Of a stretch of 64,000 bases of DNA, positions 29,015 through 38,645 are shown one piece after another. The first letter of the stretch is position 1. Each line of letters starts with the position of its first letter. The DNA lies in contig NZ_JAFCGY010000003.1 of the NCBI RefSeq assembly GCF_016836705.1, positions 1 to 64,000 on the forward strand, in the 5' to 3' direction. A model generated the notes under the pieces. That model searched no databases. It saw only the letters and a program-made list of their open reading frames with translations, and was not told where the DNA came from. The position numbers and the translations under genes are program-made. Source of the stretch: Mesorhizobium caraganae (GTDB lineage: Bacteria > Pseudomonadota > Alphaproteobacteria > Rhizobiales > Rhizobiaceae).

Positions 29015-30538
29015 ATGAGCAACGAAGTCCTGTCGCCGGCCGAGATGGGCGAAGCCGACCGGCTGGCAATCGCCGCCGGTCCGTTCGATGGTTATGGCCT
29101 GATGCAGCGCGCTGGCGAAGCGGTCGCTGCCGTGGTCCTGGCGCGCTATCCCGCTTCGAGCCGCGTCCACGTGCTGTGCGGCCCCGGCAACAATGGTGGC
29201 GACGGCTATATCGTGGCGCGGTTGCTTGGGGAAAGTGGTGTCGATGTCACGCTGTGGGTGTCCGGTGAGCCGAGGGCAGGCAGCGATGCGGCGATTGCCG
29301 CGGCCGAATGCTCGCTGGAGCGCCGGCCCCTGGCGACTTTCGTCGCTGAGCCGGGCTCGTTGATTATCGATGCTCTCTATGGCGCGGGGCTGTCCAAGGA
29401 CCTCTCGGGTGATGCGGCGCGTGCCGTAGACATTGCCGCCGGCCTGTCTGTCGTTGCCGTCGATTTGCCTTCAGGTGTTTCCGGTGACAGCGGCCACATT
29501 CTCGGCGCGGCGTTTCGTGCCGACATCACCGTCACCTTCGCGCGCAAGAAACCGGGACATCTGCTGTTGCCCGGGCGCGAGCGATGCGGCGAGACCGTCG
29601 TTACCGACATCGGCATTGGCGACGACATCATCGCACAGGTCGCGCCGCGCACATTCGAAAACAAGCCGGCGTTCTGGCTCGAGACGTTGCCGGTGCCGGC
29701 GGTCGATGCGCACAAATACAGGCGCGGTCATGTCGGCGTCTTCTCCGGCGGACCGTCGGCGACGGGCGCGGCGCGGCTGGCGGCACTTGCCGCTGCAAGA
29801 AGCGGGGCAGGGGCGGTAACCGTGCTGTCGCCGGGAAATGCCATGCAGGTCAACGCCGCGCATCTGACCTCGATCATGCTGCGCAAGACCGACGCTATCG
29901 AGGACGTGCACGACTTTCTCGGCGATCGCCGGTCGTCGAGCTTCGTCCTCGGCCCGGGCTTTGGTGTCGGTGACAAAGCGCGCGATTTTGCCCTCGCCGT
30001 GCTCGCCAGAAAACGGCAAGAGGGTGGTGTCGAGGGACTGGTGCTCGATGCCGACGGCATCACGTCCTTCCGCAACACGGGCCCTACATTGTTCGAGGCA
30101 GCCAGCAGGCCGGATGCGCCAGCGCTTGTCATGACGCCGCATGAGGGCGAGTTCGGCCGGCTGTTTGCCGACATCGCTGGTGACAAAAGCCTCTCAAAGC
30201 TCGCCAAGGCGCGTGCGGCCGCAGCCCGCGCCAATGCCATTGTTATCTACAAGGGCGCCGACACGGTGATCGCGGCGCCGGACGGCCGCGCGGCAATCAA
30301 CGCCAACGGGGCGCCATGGCTTGCCACCGCCGGTTCTGGTGATGTGCTGGCAGGCATCATTGCCGGGCTCTTGGCGCAAAGCATGCCATGCTTCGAAGCA
30401 GCCTGCGCCGCGGTCTGGATCCATGCGGAAGCCGGCAGCCGCTTCGGTCCGGGGCTTATAGCCGAGGATCTGCCGCTGGCCCTGGTGCCGGTGCTGCGTG
30501 AACTGGTCGAGCCACGGCAGAAGGTGCTGATCGGATGA
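29015..30538 (+). CDS. nnr: Bifunctional NAD(P)HX epimerase / ADP-dependent NAD(P)HX dehydratase
   Basis: 507 residues from ATG 29015. The N-terminal YjeF_N (NnrE) domain has CGPGNNGGDGYIVARLL; the C-terminal carbohydrate-kinase-like (NnrD) domain has HKYRRGHVGVFSGG, MTPHEGEFGRL and NGAPWLATAGSGDVLAGII. It repairs hydrated nicotinamide cofactors: the epimerase interconverts R and S forms, the dehydratase restores NAD(P)H with ADP. It overlaps the next gene by four bases. Confidence 0.95.
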   Translation: MSNEVLSPAEMGEADRLAIAAGPFDGYGLMQRAGEAVAAVVLARYPASSRVHVLCGPGNNGGDGYIVARLLGESGVDVTLWVSGEPRAGSDAAIAAAECSLERRPLATFVAEPGSLIIDALYGAGLSKDLSGDAARAVDIAAGLSVVAVDLPSGVSGDSGHILGAAFRADITVTFARKKPGHLLLPGRERCGETVVTDIGIGDDIIAQVAPRTFENKPAFWLETLPVPAVDAHKYRRGHVGVFSGGPSATGAARLAALAAARSGAGAVTVLSPGNAMQVNAAHLTSIMLRKTDAIEDVHDFLGDRRSSSFVLGPGFGVGDKARDFALAVLARKRQEGGVEGLVLDADGITSFRNTGPTLFEAASRPDAPALVMTPHEGEFGRLFADIAGDKSLSKLAKARAAAARANAIVIYKGADTVIAAPDGRAAINANGAPWLATAGSGDVLAGIIAGLLAQSMPCFEAACAAVWIHAEAGSRFGPGLIAEDLPLALVPVLRELVEPRQKVLIG

Positions 30539-32535
30539 AGTTTTTCGCGCTTGTCGTTGCGGCCGTCATGGCGCTGTTCGCATCGCACAGCGCGCGCGCC
30601 GAGCAGCCGGTGACCATCATCGACGATCCGGCGGTGCTCGCTGCCCTCGATGCCAAGGGTTTTGGTTTCGCCGGCATTTTCGCCGTCGATGGCGAGGACG
30701 ATCTGAAATCAATCTACAGCGAGGCGCCGGCCTATCATGCAATCGTAGACATGGTGGCGGCTGACATTGCGGCCCTGCGCGCCGAGATGAAGGCTGGCGG
30801 GCGCACGCTCTATGAGGTGACCGACGGCAATGTCGGCCGCATCATGGACATGCGCTGGCTGCAGACCGAAGCCGCGCGCTTCCGCTTGGTCGGTGTCGTC
30901 AACCGGCTCGACCGGCGCGATTTCGCCGCGCTGCAAGGCGACAAGAGCTGCGGCGAGGTGCGCTTCATCTACCGCCTGGCCTACAGCTTTCGCAAGAACG
31001 GCAAGGTCCTGGCCTCGCGCCTGCCATTCAACTTCAGCGCCGTCTACAGCGTTGAGCCCGATGCCGATGGCGGCTGCGTCGGCGTTGCCGGGCGCTGGAC
31101 GCCGCAGCTCGACGAAAACGTCGATGCCGGCTGGCTGGCCGGCGGACCGCTGGAACCGGAGGAACTGACTTTCAAGCAGCTCGAGCTCAACGCGCAAGTG
31201 GTGCGCTTTCCCTCGGGACAGGAGACCGAGTTCGGCGGGCAGGCGGCCTATCTCATGCGGATTTTTGGCATCGATGGCGCTACCGTCAGCGAGAAGCCGC
31301 TGGAGAACACGCCCAATGTCGCACGGCTCTCGGACGATGCGGCGCTGAAGAAAAGGCTCGCCGATTATGTCAGCGCCAATGTCGCGGCGGTCGATCTCGG
31401 CGTCTATGAAATCCCCGACGAATTCCTGGCGAAGAAGATCATCTCGTGGTCGACCTTCGGCAGCGCCAGGCAGGCCAACCATCCGTTCACGCCGCTGTTC
31501 CAGCCGGCGGATTTCGCCGGCCTCGACTATGCGGCTCTGAAGCTGGTGCGCACGCCGGAGGCGCTGGTCGAGCGGCTGGACAATGGCGCCTGCCAGGGCT
31601 GTCACCAGGCGGGCTCGACGGCCGGCTTTCATTTCATCGGCCTCGATGACAAGACGACGTCGCCGCTCAACCGCATCGAGGTCGGCATCTCGCCGCATCT
31701 GCATGCCGAGATCCCGCGACGCCAGGCCTGGCTGCGTGCCACGCAGGAGGGAAAGGAGCCGAACCGGTACCGGCCGCTGTCCTTCGCCCCACCCGCGACG
31801 TGGAGCGATGCCGGCGATGTCGACTACGCGCCGGCCGAGATGGCGATGCCGTGCCTGATGCCGGACGATGAAAAACGCTTCGGCGCGACCTGGCAATGCG
31901 GCGGCGGCACCGTCTGCACGCCGCTGGCGACCGCCTCAGGCGTGCGCACCGCGTTGGCGCAGTGTCTGCTGCCGAAGGACAGCCCAAAGATGTTCTCCGG
32001 CCATCCCTGCCTGACCGGCTCGATCGCCAGCAACCCGTCGCAGCCTTTCAACGATCGCTACAAGATCACCGGCCAGTTCGCCGCTTTCGCACCGAGCTTT
32101 TCGCGAACCGCTTACACCTGCCGGCCGCCGAAGATCGGCGTGCCGGCAGGCATCGCCTACCGCGCCTGCGACGACAAGGACCGCAGCTTTGCCGCCTTCA
32201 AGGCGGGCAAGCCGATGCCGTCCGAAATCTGCGGGATGGTCGGCGGCAAGAAATTCGACACCTGCGTGGCGACCAACAATTTCGACCAATGTCTTGGCGG
32301 CGCGGTCAATCGCGGCAACCGTCCCGCCTGTTCGGCCGATCATTTCTGCCGCGAGGACTATATGTGCCAGTCGCTGCCGCCGGACACGCCGGGTGCTGGC
32401 AAGGTGAAGGGCATCGGCTTCTGCTCGCCGACCTATTTCATCTTCCAGATGCGCATCGACAACCACGCAACACCCTGGGCCAGCGCTACCGCCGCCACAA
32501 GGGATGCGGGGTTCGGCGCGGCGGAAGAGGAGTAG
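30535..32535 (+). CDS. Exported Cys-rich protein with a CxxCH haem-type motif, function unknown
   Basis: 666 residues; start in the ATGA overlap with nnr. Signal peptide at residues 1-22 (FALVVAAVMALFASHSARA). A single CQGCH at residues 353-357 in the context NGACQGCHQAGSTAGFHF resembles a c-type haem site or a cytochrome-like domain. The last 200 residues hold about a dozen more Cys in pairs (e.g. CREDYMCQS), suggesting disulfides. I do not recognise a catalytic family. Coupling to nnr may be only positional. The gene ends 27 bases before the convergent carboxylase gene. Confidence 0.8.
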   Translation: MKFFALVVAAVMALFASHSARAEQPVTIIDDPAVLAALDAKGFGFAGIFAVDGEDDLKSIYSEAPAYHAIVDMVAADIAALRAEMKAGGRTLYEVTDGNVGRIMDMRWLQTEAARFRLVGVVNRLDRRDFAALQGDKSCGEVRFIYRLAYSFRKNGKVLASRLPFNFSAVYSVEPDADGGCVGVAGRWTPQLDENVDAGWLAGGPLEPEELTFKQLELNAQVVRFPSGQETEFGGQAAYLMRIFGIDGATVSEKPLENTPNVARLSDDAALKKRLADYVSANVAAVDLGVYEIPDEFLAKKIISWSTFGSARQANHPFTPLFQPADFAGLDYAALKLVRTPEALVERLDNGACQGCHQAGSTAGFHFIGLDDKTTSPLNRIEVGISPHLHAEIPRRQAWLRATQEGKEPNRYRPLSFAPPATWSDAGDVDYAPAEMAMPCLMPDDEKRFGATWQCGGGTVCTPLATASGVRTALAQCLLPKDSPKMFSGHPCLTGSIASNPSQPFNDRYKITGQFAAFAPSFSRTAYTCRPPKIGVPAGIAYRACDDKDRSFAAFKAGKPMPSEICGMVGGKKFDTCVATNNFDQCLGGAVNRGNRPACSADHFCREDYMCQSLPPDTPGAGKVKGIGFCSPTYFIFQMRIDNHATPWASATAATRDAGFGAAEEE

Positions 32536-32561
32536 GGTTTCTCAAGGGTTGTCTGGAAGTA

Positions 32562-34094
32562 CTACAGCGGGATGTTGTCGTGTTTCTTCCAGGGGTTCTG
32601 CATGTCCTTGTTGCGCAGCATGCGCAGCGCCCGCGCAATGCGGCGGCGGGTGGAATGCGGCATGATCACCTCGTCGACATAGCCGCGCTCGGCGGCGACG
32701 AAGGGCGACAGGAAGCGATCCTCGTAAGCCTTTGTATGGGCTGCGATCTTTTCGGCATCGCCGATGTCCTTGCGATAGATGATCTCGACCGCGCCTCTCG
32801 CCCCCATCACCGCGATCTGCGCCGTCGGCCAGGCATAGTTCATGTCGCCGCGCAGATGCTTTGAGGCCATCACGTCATAGGCGCCGCCATAGGCTTTGCG
32901 GGTGATGACGGTGATCTTCGGCACGGTCGCTTCGGCATAGGCGAACAGCAGTTTGGCGCCGTGTTTGATCAGGCCGCCATATTCCTGCGCGGTGCCCGGC
33001 AGGAAGCCCGGAACATCGACGAAAGTGACGATGGGAATGGAAAAGCAGTCGCAGAAGCGCACGAAGCGCGCCGCCTTGCGGCTGGCGTCGGAATCGAGCA
33101 CGCCGGCCAGCACCATCGGCTGGTTGGCGACGAAGCCGACGGTGCGGCCTTCGACGCGGCCGAAACCGGTGACGATGTTCCTGGCGAAGCTCTGCTGGAT
33201 CTCGAAGAAATCGCCTTCGTCGGCGACCTTCATGATCAGCTCCTTGATGTCGTAAGGTTTGTTGGCGTTGTCCGGGATCAGCCGGTCGAGCGACAGATCA
33301 TGGTCGGTGACCGACTGGTAGCATTCGATCTCGGGAAGCTCCGACGTGTTGGAGGCCGGCAGCAGATCGACCAGCCGACGCATCTGCAACAGCGCCTCGA
33401 CGTCATTGTCATAGGCGCCGTCAGCGATCGAGGATTTTGTCGTGTGGACGGAGGCGCCGCCCAGGCTCTCGGCGGTCACCGTTTCGTTGGTGACGGTCTT
33501 CACCACATCCGGCCCGGTAACGAACATGTAGGAGGTGTCGCGGACCATGAAGATGAAGTCGGTCATCGCCGGCGAATAGACGTCGCCGCCCGCGCAAGGG
33601 CCCATGATGACAGAAATCTGCGGGATGACGCCGGAGGCCAGCACGTTGCGCTGAAAGATCTCGGCATAGCCGCCAAGGGCCGCCACGCCCTCCTGGATGC
33701 GGGCGCCGCCAGCGTCATAGAGGCCGATGATCGGCGCGCGGTTGCGCAGCGCCATCTCCTGCACCTTGATGACCTTTTCGGCATGGGCTTCGGACAGCGA
33801 GCCGCCGAACACGGTAAAGTCCTTGGCGAAGAGATAGACCGGGCGGCCGTTGACCGTGCCCCATCCAGTGACGACGCCGTCGCCGGCGATCTTGGTCTTC
33901 TCCATGCCGAAGTCGGTCGAGCGGTGCTCGACATACATGTCGAACTCCTCGAACGAGCCCTCGTCGAGGAACACCTCGATGCGTTCGCGCGCGGTGAGCT
34001 TGCCCTTCTTGTGCTGGGCGTCGATGCGGCCCTGGCCGCCGCCCAAGCGGGCGATGTCGCGGCGGCGCTCGAGTTCCTTCAGCACGTCCTTCAT
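32562..34094 (-). CDS. pccB: Propionyl-CoA carboxylase beta chain (carboxyltransferase)
   Basis: 510 residues from the ATG at 34094 ([19 protein letters not shown]), with GGGGGA upstream; ATG 34109 is an alternative. It has the carboxyltransferase blocks [47 protein letters not shown] and [13 protein letters not shown]. It transfers carboxyl from biotin to propionyl-CoA. The biotin-carrying alpha chain is not in the window; acetyl-CoA or mixed acyl-CoA specificity is possible. Confidence 0.92.
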   Translation of the reverse strand: MKDVLKELERRRDIARLGGGQGRIDAQHKKGKLTARERIEVFLDEGSFEEFDMYVEHRSTDFGMEKTKIAGDGVVTGWGTVNGRPVYLFAKDFTVFGGSLSEAHAEKVIKVQEMALRNRAPIIGLYDAGGARIQEGVAALGGYAEIFQRNVLASGVIPQISVIMGPCAGGDVYSPAMTDFIFMVRDTSYMFVTGPDVVKTVTNETVTAESLGGASVHTTKSSIADGAYDNDVEALLQMRRLVDLLPASNTSELPEIECYQSVTDHDLSLDRLIPDNANKPYDIKELIMKVADEGDFFEIQQSFARNIVTGFGRVEGRTVGFVANQPMVLAGVLDSDASRKAARFVRFCDCFSIPIVTFVDVPGFLPGTAQEYGGLIKHGAKLLFAYAEATVPKITVITRKAYGGAYDVMASKHLRGDMNYAWPTAQIAVMGARGAVEIIYRKDIGDAEKIAAHTKAYEDRFLSPFVAAERGYVDEVIMPHSTRRRIARALRMLRNKDMQNPWKKHDNIPL

Positions 34095-34157
34095 CGCTCG
34101 GTCCCCCATGCGCGATACTTCTTGGCAGGCATTCGCCAGATATGGCAGAATAAGCCT

Positions 34158-34394
34158 ATGAAGAACAACGTAGAAATATCCGAAGATCTGAACCGCCGGA
34201 TTGAAATGCTGACCTCGCGCTCGACACTTACGCGCGATCAGATCATTGAGGACGCCCTGTCCCATGGGCGTTCGTTGGCGTGGCAGGAAAAGTGGGTTGC
34301 CGGCGTTCAGGCGGGAATAGAGGCTGCCGACCGCGGCGATTTCGCCAATGAAGAGGAGATCGCGACCGTTCTCAACAAGTACAGTCAGGCATGA
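34158..34394 (+). CDS. Antitoxin of a ParD/RHH type module
   Basis: 78 residues from ATG 34158. The N-terminal half ([29 protein letters not shown]) fits a ribbon-helix-helix DNA-binding domain. The C-terminal half ([23 protein letters not shown]) is the usual toxin-binding tail of ParD-like antitoxins. It is divergent from pccB (63 bases) and directly precedes a frameshifted ParE gene. Confidence 0.85.
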   Translation: MKNNVEISEDLNRRIEMLTSRSTLTRDQIIEDALSHGRSLAWQEKWVAGVQAGIEAADRGDFANEEEIATVLNKYSQA

Positions 34395-34400
34395 GCCTCG

Positions 34401-34689
34401 GTGCGAATTGTCTGGACCCGACACTATCTGATCGAGCTTGCGTCAAATCGGCGATTACATCGGCCAACATAATCCGCGGGCTGCTGCCCGGGTGGTCAAG
34501 GAGATTCATTCAAAGACCGCCAGGCTGTTGTCTGCCAATCCGTTTATCGGCCGAGTTGGCGAGATCAAAGGCACGCGTGAGTTGGTGATTCCGGGCACGC
34601 CTTATATTGTCGCGTATCGGGTAAAGGACACTCAGATGGAAATCCTGTTTGTCCAACACGGCGCCAGGAAATGGCCCGATGAGGTTTAA
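34401..34689 (+). pseudogene. ParE/RelE-family toxin, frameshifted
   Basis: From GTG 34401 the frame reads [15 protein letters not shown], a normal ParE N-terminus, then fails at a TAA at 34470-34472. The next frame continues the family sequence from IGDYIGQHNPRAAARVV to GTRELVIPGTPYIVAYRV and HGARKWPDEV, ending at 34689. One extra A in the AAA at about 34445-34447 explains the break. Rejoined it would be about 95 residues, a normal toxin. Either a true inactivating mutation or a sequencing error. Confidence 0.8.
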
Positions 34690-34849
34690 GCGGACATTTC
34701 CAACCGCTTCCTAGCCGCCTTTGTTGCGCTGCAACATGACGCCCCTTGCATTCCGGGGCGAACTCAGCCATATGCAGCCCATAGGCGCTTGGGCCGGGAG
34801 ATTCCGGCCTTCTCGACAAATGAGACTGGTTGCGTCTGTTTTCCCTCTT

Positions 34850-35027
34850 TCCGGTTGAACGGCAAGGTGGCGGAAAAGCCCCGTGGCATGATGCCTGCGG
34901 GCACGACAGCGCAGCCGAGTGGACGTTACCGTCCGCCCGCCTTGTCGTTTCATATCAAATTTTCGACGGCAGGTTGCGCCCTGCCGCATCGATGTTTGCG
35001 GCTAAGGCCGCGTGAAAGAAGACTATT
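34850..35027 (+). ncRNA. Structured 5' leader of the DEAD-box helicase gene
   Basis: The 338-base gap 34690-35027 has no gene. Its second half contains a row of exact hairpins: TGCC-TGCG-GGCA near 34892, GGACG/CGTCC at 34921-34934, CGGCAGG/CCTGCCG at 34967-34986 and GCGGC/GCCGC at 34998-35011, the last ending a few bases before the ribosome site. This looks like a regulatory leader, as seen for cold-induced helicases. Boundaries and function are inferred. Confidence 0.5.
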
Positions 35028-36464
35028 TTGACCAACGAAAACACTATGACCGGTAGCAACACTGTGACCGGCAACACTGCGGAACTCACCGGTTTCGCAG
35101 CCCTTGGAATCACCGGCGCGCTGCTCAAGGCGACGCACGGCGCCGGCTTCACCGAGCCGAAGCCGATCCAGACGCAGGCGATCCCGCCGCAGATGGAAGG
35201 CCGTGACATTTTCGGTATCGCCCAGACAGGCTCCGGCAAGACCGCGGCCTTCGCGCTGCCAATCCTGTCGAAGATCATCGCGCTCGGCACCAAGCGCCGG
35301 GCCAAGACCACCCGTGCGCTGATCCTGGCGCCGACGCGCGAACTCGCCGTGCAGATCGAGGACACCATCAAGATCCTCGCCAAGGGCGCGCATGTCTCGA
35401 CCGCGCTCGTGCTTGGCGGCGTTTCACGCTTCAACCAGGTGAAGAAGGTTGCGCCCGGCGTCGACATCCTGATCGCTACGCCCGGCCGTCTGACCGACCT
35501 GGTGCGCGAGGGTGACCTCATTCTCTCCGACACCAAATGGCTGGTGCTGGACGAGGGCGACCGCATGCTCGACATGGGCTTCATCAACGACGTCAAGCGC
35601 ATCGCCAAGGCGACCGCGCCCGACCGTCAGACCGTCCTGTTCTCGGCCACCATGCCCAATGAAATCGCCGAGCTGGCGAAGGGCCTGTTGAAGAACCCGA
35701 TCCGTGTCGAAGTAGCGCCGCAAAGCACTGCGGCGGCCGAGATCGTGCAAGGCGTCGTTTTCGCCCGCACCAAGCAGAAGCGCCAGGTGCTGTCGACCAT
35801 GCTCGCCGACGCGGCGATGAAGTCCGTCATCATCTTTTCGCGCACCAAGCATGGCGCCGACCGGGTGACCAAGGACCTCGAGCGCGACGGCTTCAAGGCC
35901 GCCGTCATCCATGGCAACAAGTCGCAGAACGCCCGCCAGAAGGCGCTCAACGATTTTCGCGAGGGCTCGGTGCGCATTCTGGTGGCGACCGATATCGCGG
36001 CGCGCGGCATCGACGTTCCCGGCATCAGCCATGTGGTGAATTTCGACCTGCCGGATGAGGCGGAAAGCTATGTCCACCGCATCGGCCGCACCGGCCGTAA
36101 CGGCATGGAGGGCATTGCAATCACGCTTTGCGATCCTTCGGAAAACAGCAAGCTGCGCCAGGTCGAGCGCATCATCCGCAGCAAGCTGCCGATCGTTGCC
36201 GACCATCTCGGCAGCCCCGATCCGGTGCGCAATCCGGCTGAAAAGAACGAGCGCTTCGAGCCGGCCAACGATCGCAACGACCGCAATGGCCGTCGCGACG
36301 GCAGGCGCCCCGGTGGCCAGAACAACGGCTTCGGCAAGAAGCGTTTTGGTGACAAGCCGGCCTTTGCAGGTGCGGGCGAGCGCAAGCCGGAAGGCGCCAA
36401 GCCCTTCAAGGGCAACAACAAGCGCCGCTTCGGCGGCAAGCGGCCTGCGGCGCGGGCTGCCTGA
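35028..36464 (+). CDS. DEAD-box RNA helicase, RhlE-like
   Basis: 478 residues if started at TTG 35028 (AAAGAAG seven bases upstream); ATG 35046 is an alternative. Motifs in order: Q motif (GFTEPKPIQTQAIP), I AQTGSGKT, Ia PTRELA, Ib TPGR, II DEGD at about residues 174-177 in place of DEAD, III SAT, IV IIFSRTKHGAD, V RGIDVPG, VI HRIGRTGR. The basic Arg/Asn/Gly/Lys-rich tail (last 80 residues) likely binds RNA. Probably acts in ribosome assembly or mRNA decay at low temperature. Confidence 0.93.
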   Translation: MTNENTMTGSNTVTGNTAELTGFAALGITGALLKATHGAGFTEPKPIQTQAIPPQMEGRDIFGIAQTGSGKTAAFALPILSKIIALGTKRRAKTTRALILAPTRELAVQIEDTIKILAKGAHVSTALVLGGVSRFNQVKKVAPGVDILIATPGRLTDLVREGDLILSDTKWLVLDEGDRMLDMGFINDVKRIAKATAPDRQTVLFSATMPNEIAELAKGLLKNPIRVEVAPQSTAAAEIVQGVVFARTKQKRQVLSTMLADAAMKSVIIFSRTKHGADRVTKDLERDGFKAAVIHGNKSQNARQKALNDFREGSVRILVATDIAARGIDVPGISHVVNFDLPDEAESYVHRIGRTGRNGMEGIAITLCDPSENSKLRQVERIIRSKLPIVADHLGSPDPVRNPAEKNERFEPANDRNDRNGRRDGRRPGGQNNGFGKKRFGDKPAFAGAGERKPEGAKPFKGNNKRRFGGKRPAARAA

Positions 36465-36519
36465 TCGGACAATCGGCCAGGCGCGTCGCGCCTGGCTTGA
36501 TTGCTGACTGTAGAAATGA

Positions 36520-36553
36520 GGACGGCCCGAGCAATGCTCCGGCCGTCCTTTTC
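36520..36553. terminator. Terminator between the helicase and hydrolase genes
   Basis: GGACGGCC (36520-36527) pairs with GGCCGTCC (36541-36548), followed by TTTTCG. A second GC hairpin (36477-36495) lies before it. The two flanking genes converge here. Confidence 0.8.
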
Positions 36554-36561
36554 GTTTGCGG

Positions 36562-37536
36562 CTACTCGGTAATTGCCTTCACCCAGACCACAATCCGCTG
36601 CGCCAGGAATGCCGTGGTCGACGGCGACAGCGCGTCGCCGGCAATGACGTGGTTGTCGGAATCGCCATTGTCGTCGACCGGCACCAGTTCGTGCGCGGCG
36701 CCCCAGCGGCCGGCGATCTCGCGGGTGCGGTCTTCCCGCACCACGCTGTCTGAATCCGAGAAGATGAAGAGAGCCGGTATCGTCGCTTTTTCCACCGGTG
36801 CTGCGTAGGCAAGCTCGGTCAATGCTGCCATCGGCAGTACGGCCGCCATCGGATAGGTGTGCGTCCAGAGTTTCTCGTGCAGCGCATTGCGGGTCGGAAA
36901 GCTGCGCTCCTTGCCGCCGACAAGCTCGGCGATCTGCCTGCCCCAGGGCATGGTCAGCAGTTCGGCGCCTGAAGCCCTGACGCCGAAATTCGGCGAGATG
37001 AACGCGATTGCGGCGACGCCGTCAGATGCGCCAGGCTCAGTCGCCGCCCATGCCGCCAGAGAGCCGCCGGTCGAGGTGCCGATGACGATCACCTTGTCGC
37101 CGATGGCCCGGCCGATGGCGAGCGCCTCCTCATAGTCGTTGATCCAGGCGTTAACGCTGCCTTGCGCCATTGCGGCGCCGTCCTGCCCATGGCCGGTGAG
37201 GCGGGTGTAAAAGAGGTTGGCGTCGAGCTGGTCGGCGACCTCGTCGGCCAGCGGTCGAACCTCGCCCTTCGATGCCGAAAACCCGTGGATATAGACGATC
37301 GCTAGCGGCGTCTTGGCGTGAACCATCGGGTCGGCCCAGATGATTTCTTTCTCAAGCCCGTCGCGGATGTTGGGCACGGCCGCCTCTTCACCCGCCAGAT
37401 AGGCCTGCGGATCATCGCCGATCGCTTTGGGATCGAAATGGATCTTGGTGTCGACGGGAACGCGCGGACCAAGCAGGACGGCCAGGATGAGGATGACGAC
37501 GACGCCCAGCACCGCAAGCACGATCCGTCGCCCCAT
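36562..37536 (-). CDS. Alpha/beta hydrolase, membrane-anchored
   Basis: 324 residues from the ATG at 37536 (GGAG upstream); a GTG at 37548 is in frame. An N-terminal hydrophobic segment (IVLAVLGVVVILILAVLL) anchors or exports the protein. The fold shows YIHGFSASKGE (oxyanion region), the nucleophile elbow GTSTGG, DSDSVV and a late NHVIAGD His. Carboxylesterase or lipase activity is likely; substrate unknown. Confidence 0.85.
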   Translation of the reverse strand: MGRRIVLAVLGVVVILILAVLLGPRVPVDTKIHFDPKAIGDDPQAYLAGEEAAVPNIRDGLEKEIIWADPMVHAKTPLAIVYIHGFSASKGEVRPLADEVADQLDANLFYTRLTGHGQDGAAMAQGSVNAWINDYEEALAIGRAIGDKVIVIGTSTGGSLAAWAATEPGASDGVAAIAFISPNFGVRASGAELLTMPWGRQIAELVGGKERSFPTRNALHEKLWTHTYPMAAVLPMAALTELAYAAPVEKATIPALFIFSDSDSVVREDRTREIAGRWGAAHELVPVDDNGDSDNHVIAGDALSPSTTAFLAQRIVVWVKAITE

Positions 37537-37607
37537 CGCAGACTCCACGCAACAAATCTCAACCTATGGCGGCTGCTGCACCCAAGCAACAGCCGGCCTG
37601 TGGACAG

Positions 37608-38429
37608 TTAGTCGTTCGGCGGCTTGCGATCGAAATTCAGTGGCCGGCCTGTCCAGCGGGTCGCCGTGCTGATGAACCAGCGGCAGAAGGGCCTCGGCAG
37701 CAGCGCCAGCAGCTTCAGCCCCCAACTCAGCCGGCGCGGGAAGGTGACCTCGAAGCCGCCGGACTCGATGCCGCGCAGCATGCGTCGCGAGGCGCGGTTG
37801 ACCGGCATCAGTCCCGGCATCGGCAGCATGTTCTTTTCGGTCAGCGGTGTGTCGATGAATCCCGGATTCATCACCTGGACGCGGACATTCATCTTGTCGA
37901 AATCGTATTTCAGCGACTCGGCCAGGATGTTGATCGCCGCCTTCGAACCGCCATAGGCCGCCGTGGTCGGCCAGCCGAAATAGGCGGTCACCGAGCCGAC
38001 AAGCACGATATGGCCGCGCGCGCGGATACGCATGCGCTCCATCAGCGGGACGAGACCATTGATGATGCCGAAATAGTTGACCTCGAAGGATTGGCGAAAG
38101 TCGCGGACCCTAAGGTCTTCGCCGGGCGTGGCGATGTAGTTGCCGGCGTTGAAGACGGCGAGCACGATCGGGCCGAGATCCTTTTCGATCGCCGCCACAG
38201 TGCTTGCCATGCGCGGCTCGTCGGTGACATCGCAAGGGTAGGCAACCACGCGTCCCGGCATCTGTGCGGTCTCGACGATGAGCGCGTCGATCGGATGCTC
38301 GTCAAGCGCGCTCACCGCGACGACAAAGCCCTTTGCCGCAAGGTCCTTGGCCAGAGCACGGCCGATGCCGCTGCTGCCGCCGGTGATCCAGGCGACGCCA
38401 TGCTTCGGGTTGGCCCGGTAAAGTGTCAT
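37608..38429 (-). CDS. Short-chain dehydrogenase/reductase
   Basis: 273 residues. NAD(P)-binding TGGSSGIGRAL at residues about 16-26, NAG in FNAGNY, catalytic Ser in VGSVTAYFG and Tyr-Lys in AAYGGSKAA. The C-terminal 40 residues are basic and hydrophobic (LSWGLKLLALLPRPFCRWF), suggesting membrane contact. Substrate unknown. Confidence 0.88.
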   Translation of the reverse strand: MTLYRANPKHGVAWITGGSSGIGRALAKDLAAKGFVVAVSALDEHPIDALIVETAQMPGRVVAYPCDVTDEPRMASTVAAIEKDLGPIVLAVFNAGNYIATPGEDLRVRDFRQSFEVNYFGIINGLVPLMERMRIRARGHIVLVGSVTAYFGWPTTAAYGGSKAAINILAESLKYDFDKMNVRVQVMNPGFIDTPLTEKNMLPMPGLMPVNRASRRMLRGIESGGFEVTFPRRLSWGLKLLALLPRPFCRWFISTATRWTGRPLNFDRKPPND

Positions 38430-38645
38430 TCTGCGCCCTGCCGATCTGTCATTAGTGCTCTAGCGGTGAAAAAATCGAATGAAAAGAGCGCTTTTCCGCA
38501 CAAGGTTGAAATGATCGTCATCGCGCGTCATCTGGCGGCAGGAGATTGCAGTACCCGAAATGCGACTGGACCAGGCGAATTCTTGCCTTGAAACGCAAGC
38601 TTCGGGTTTCTAGGGTCTCGCCGCAGCTACATGAAGGAATCCCGG

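Noticed and set aside
32961..34157. Upstream part of the plus-strand frame that ends as the antitoxin
   Set aside because: It is antisense to pccB; the real antitoxin starts at 34158 where RHH sequence begins.
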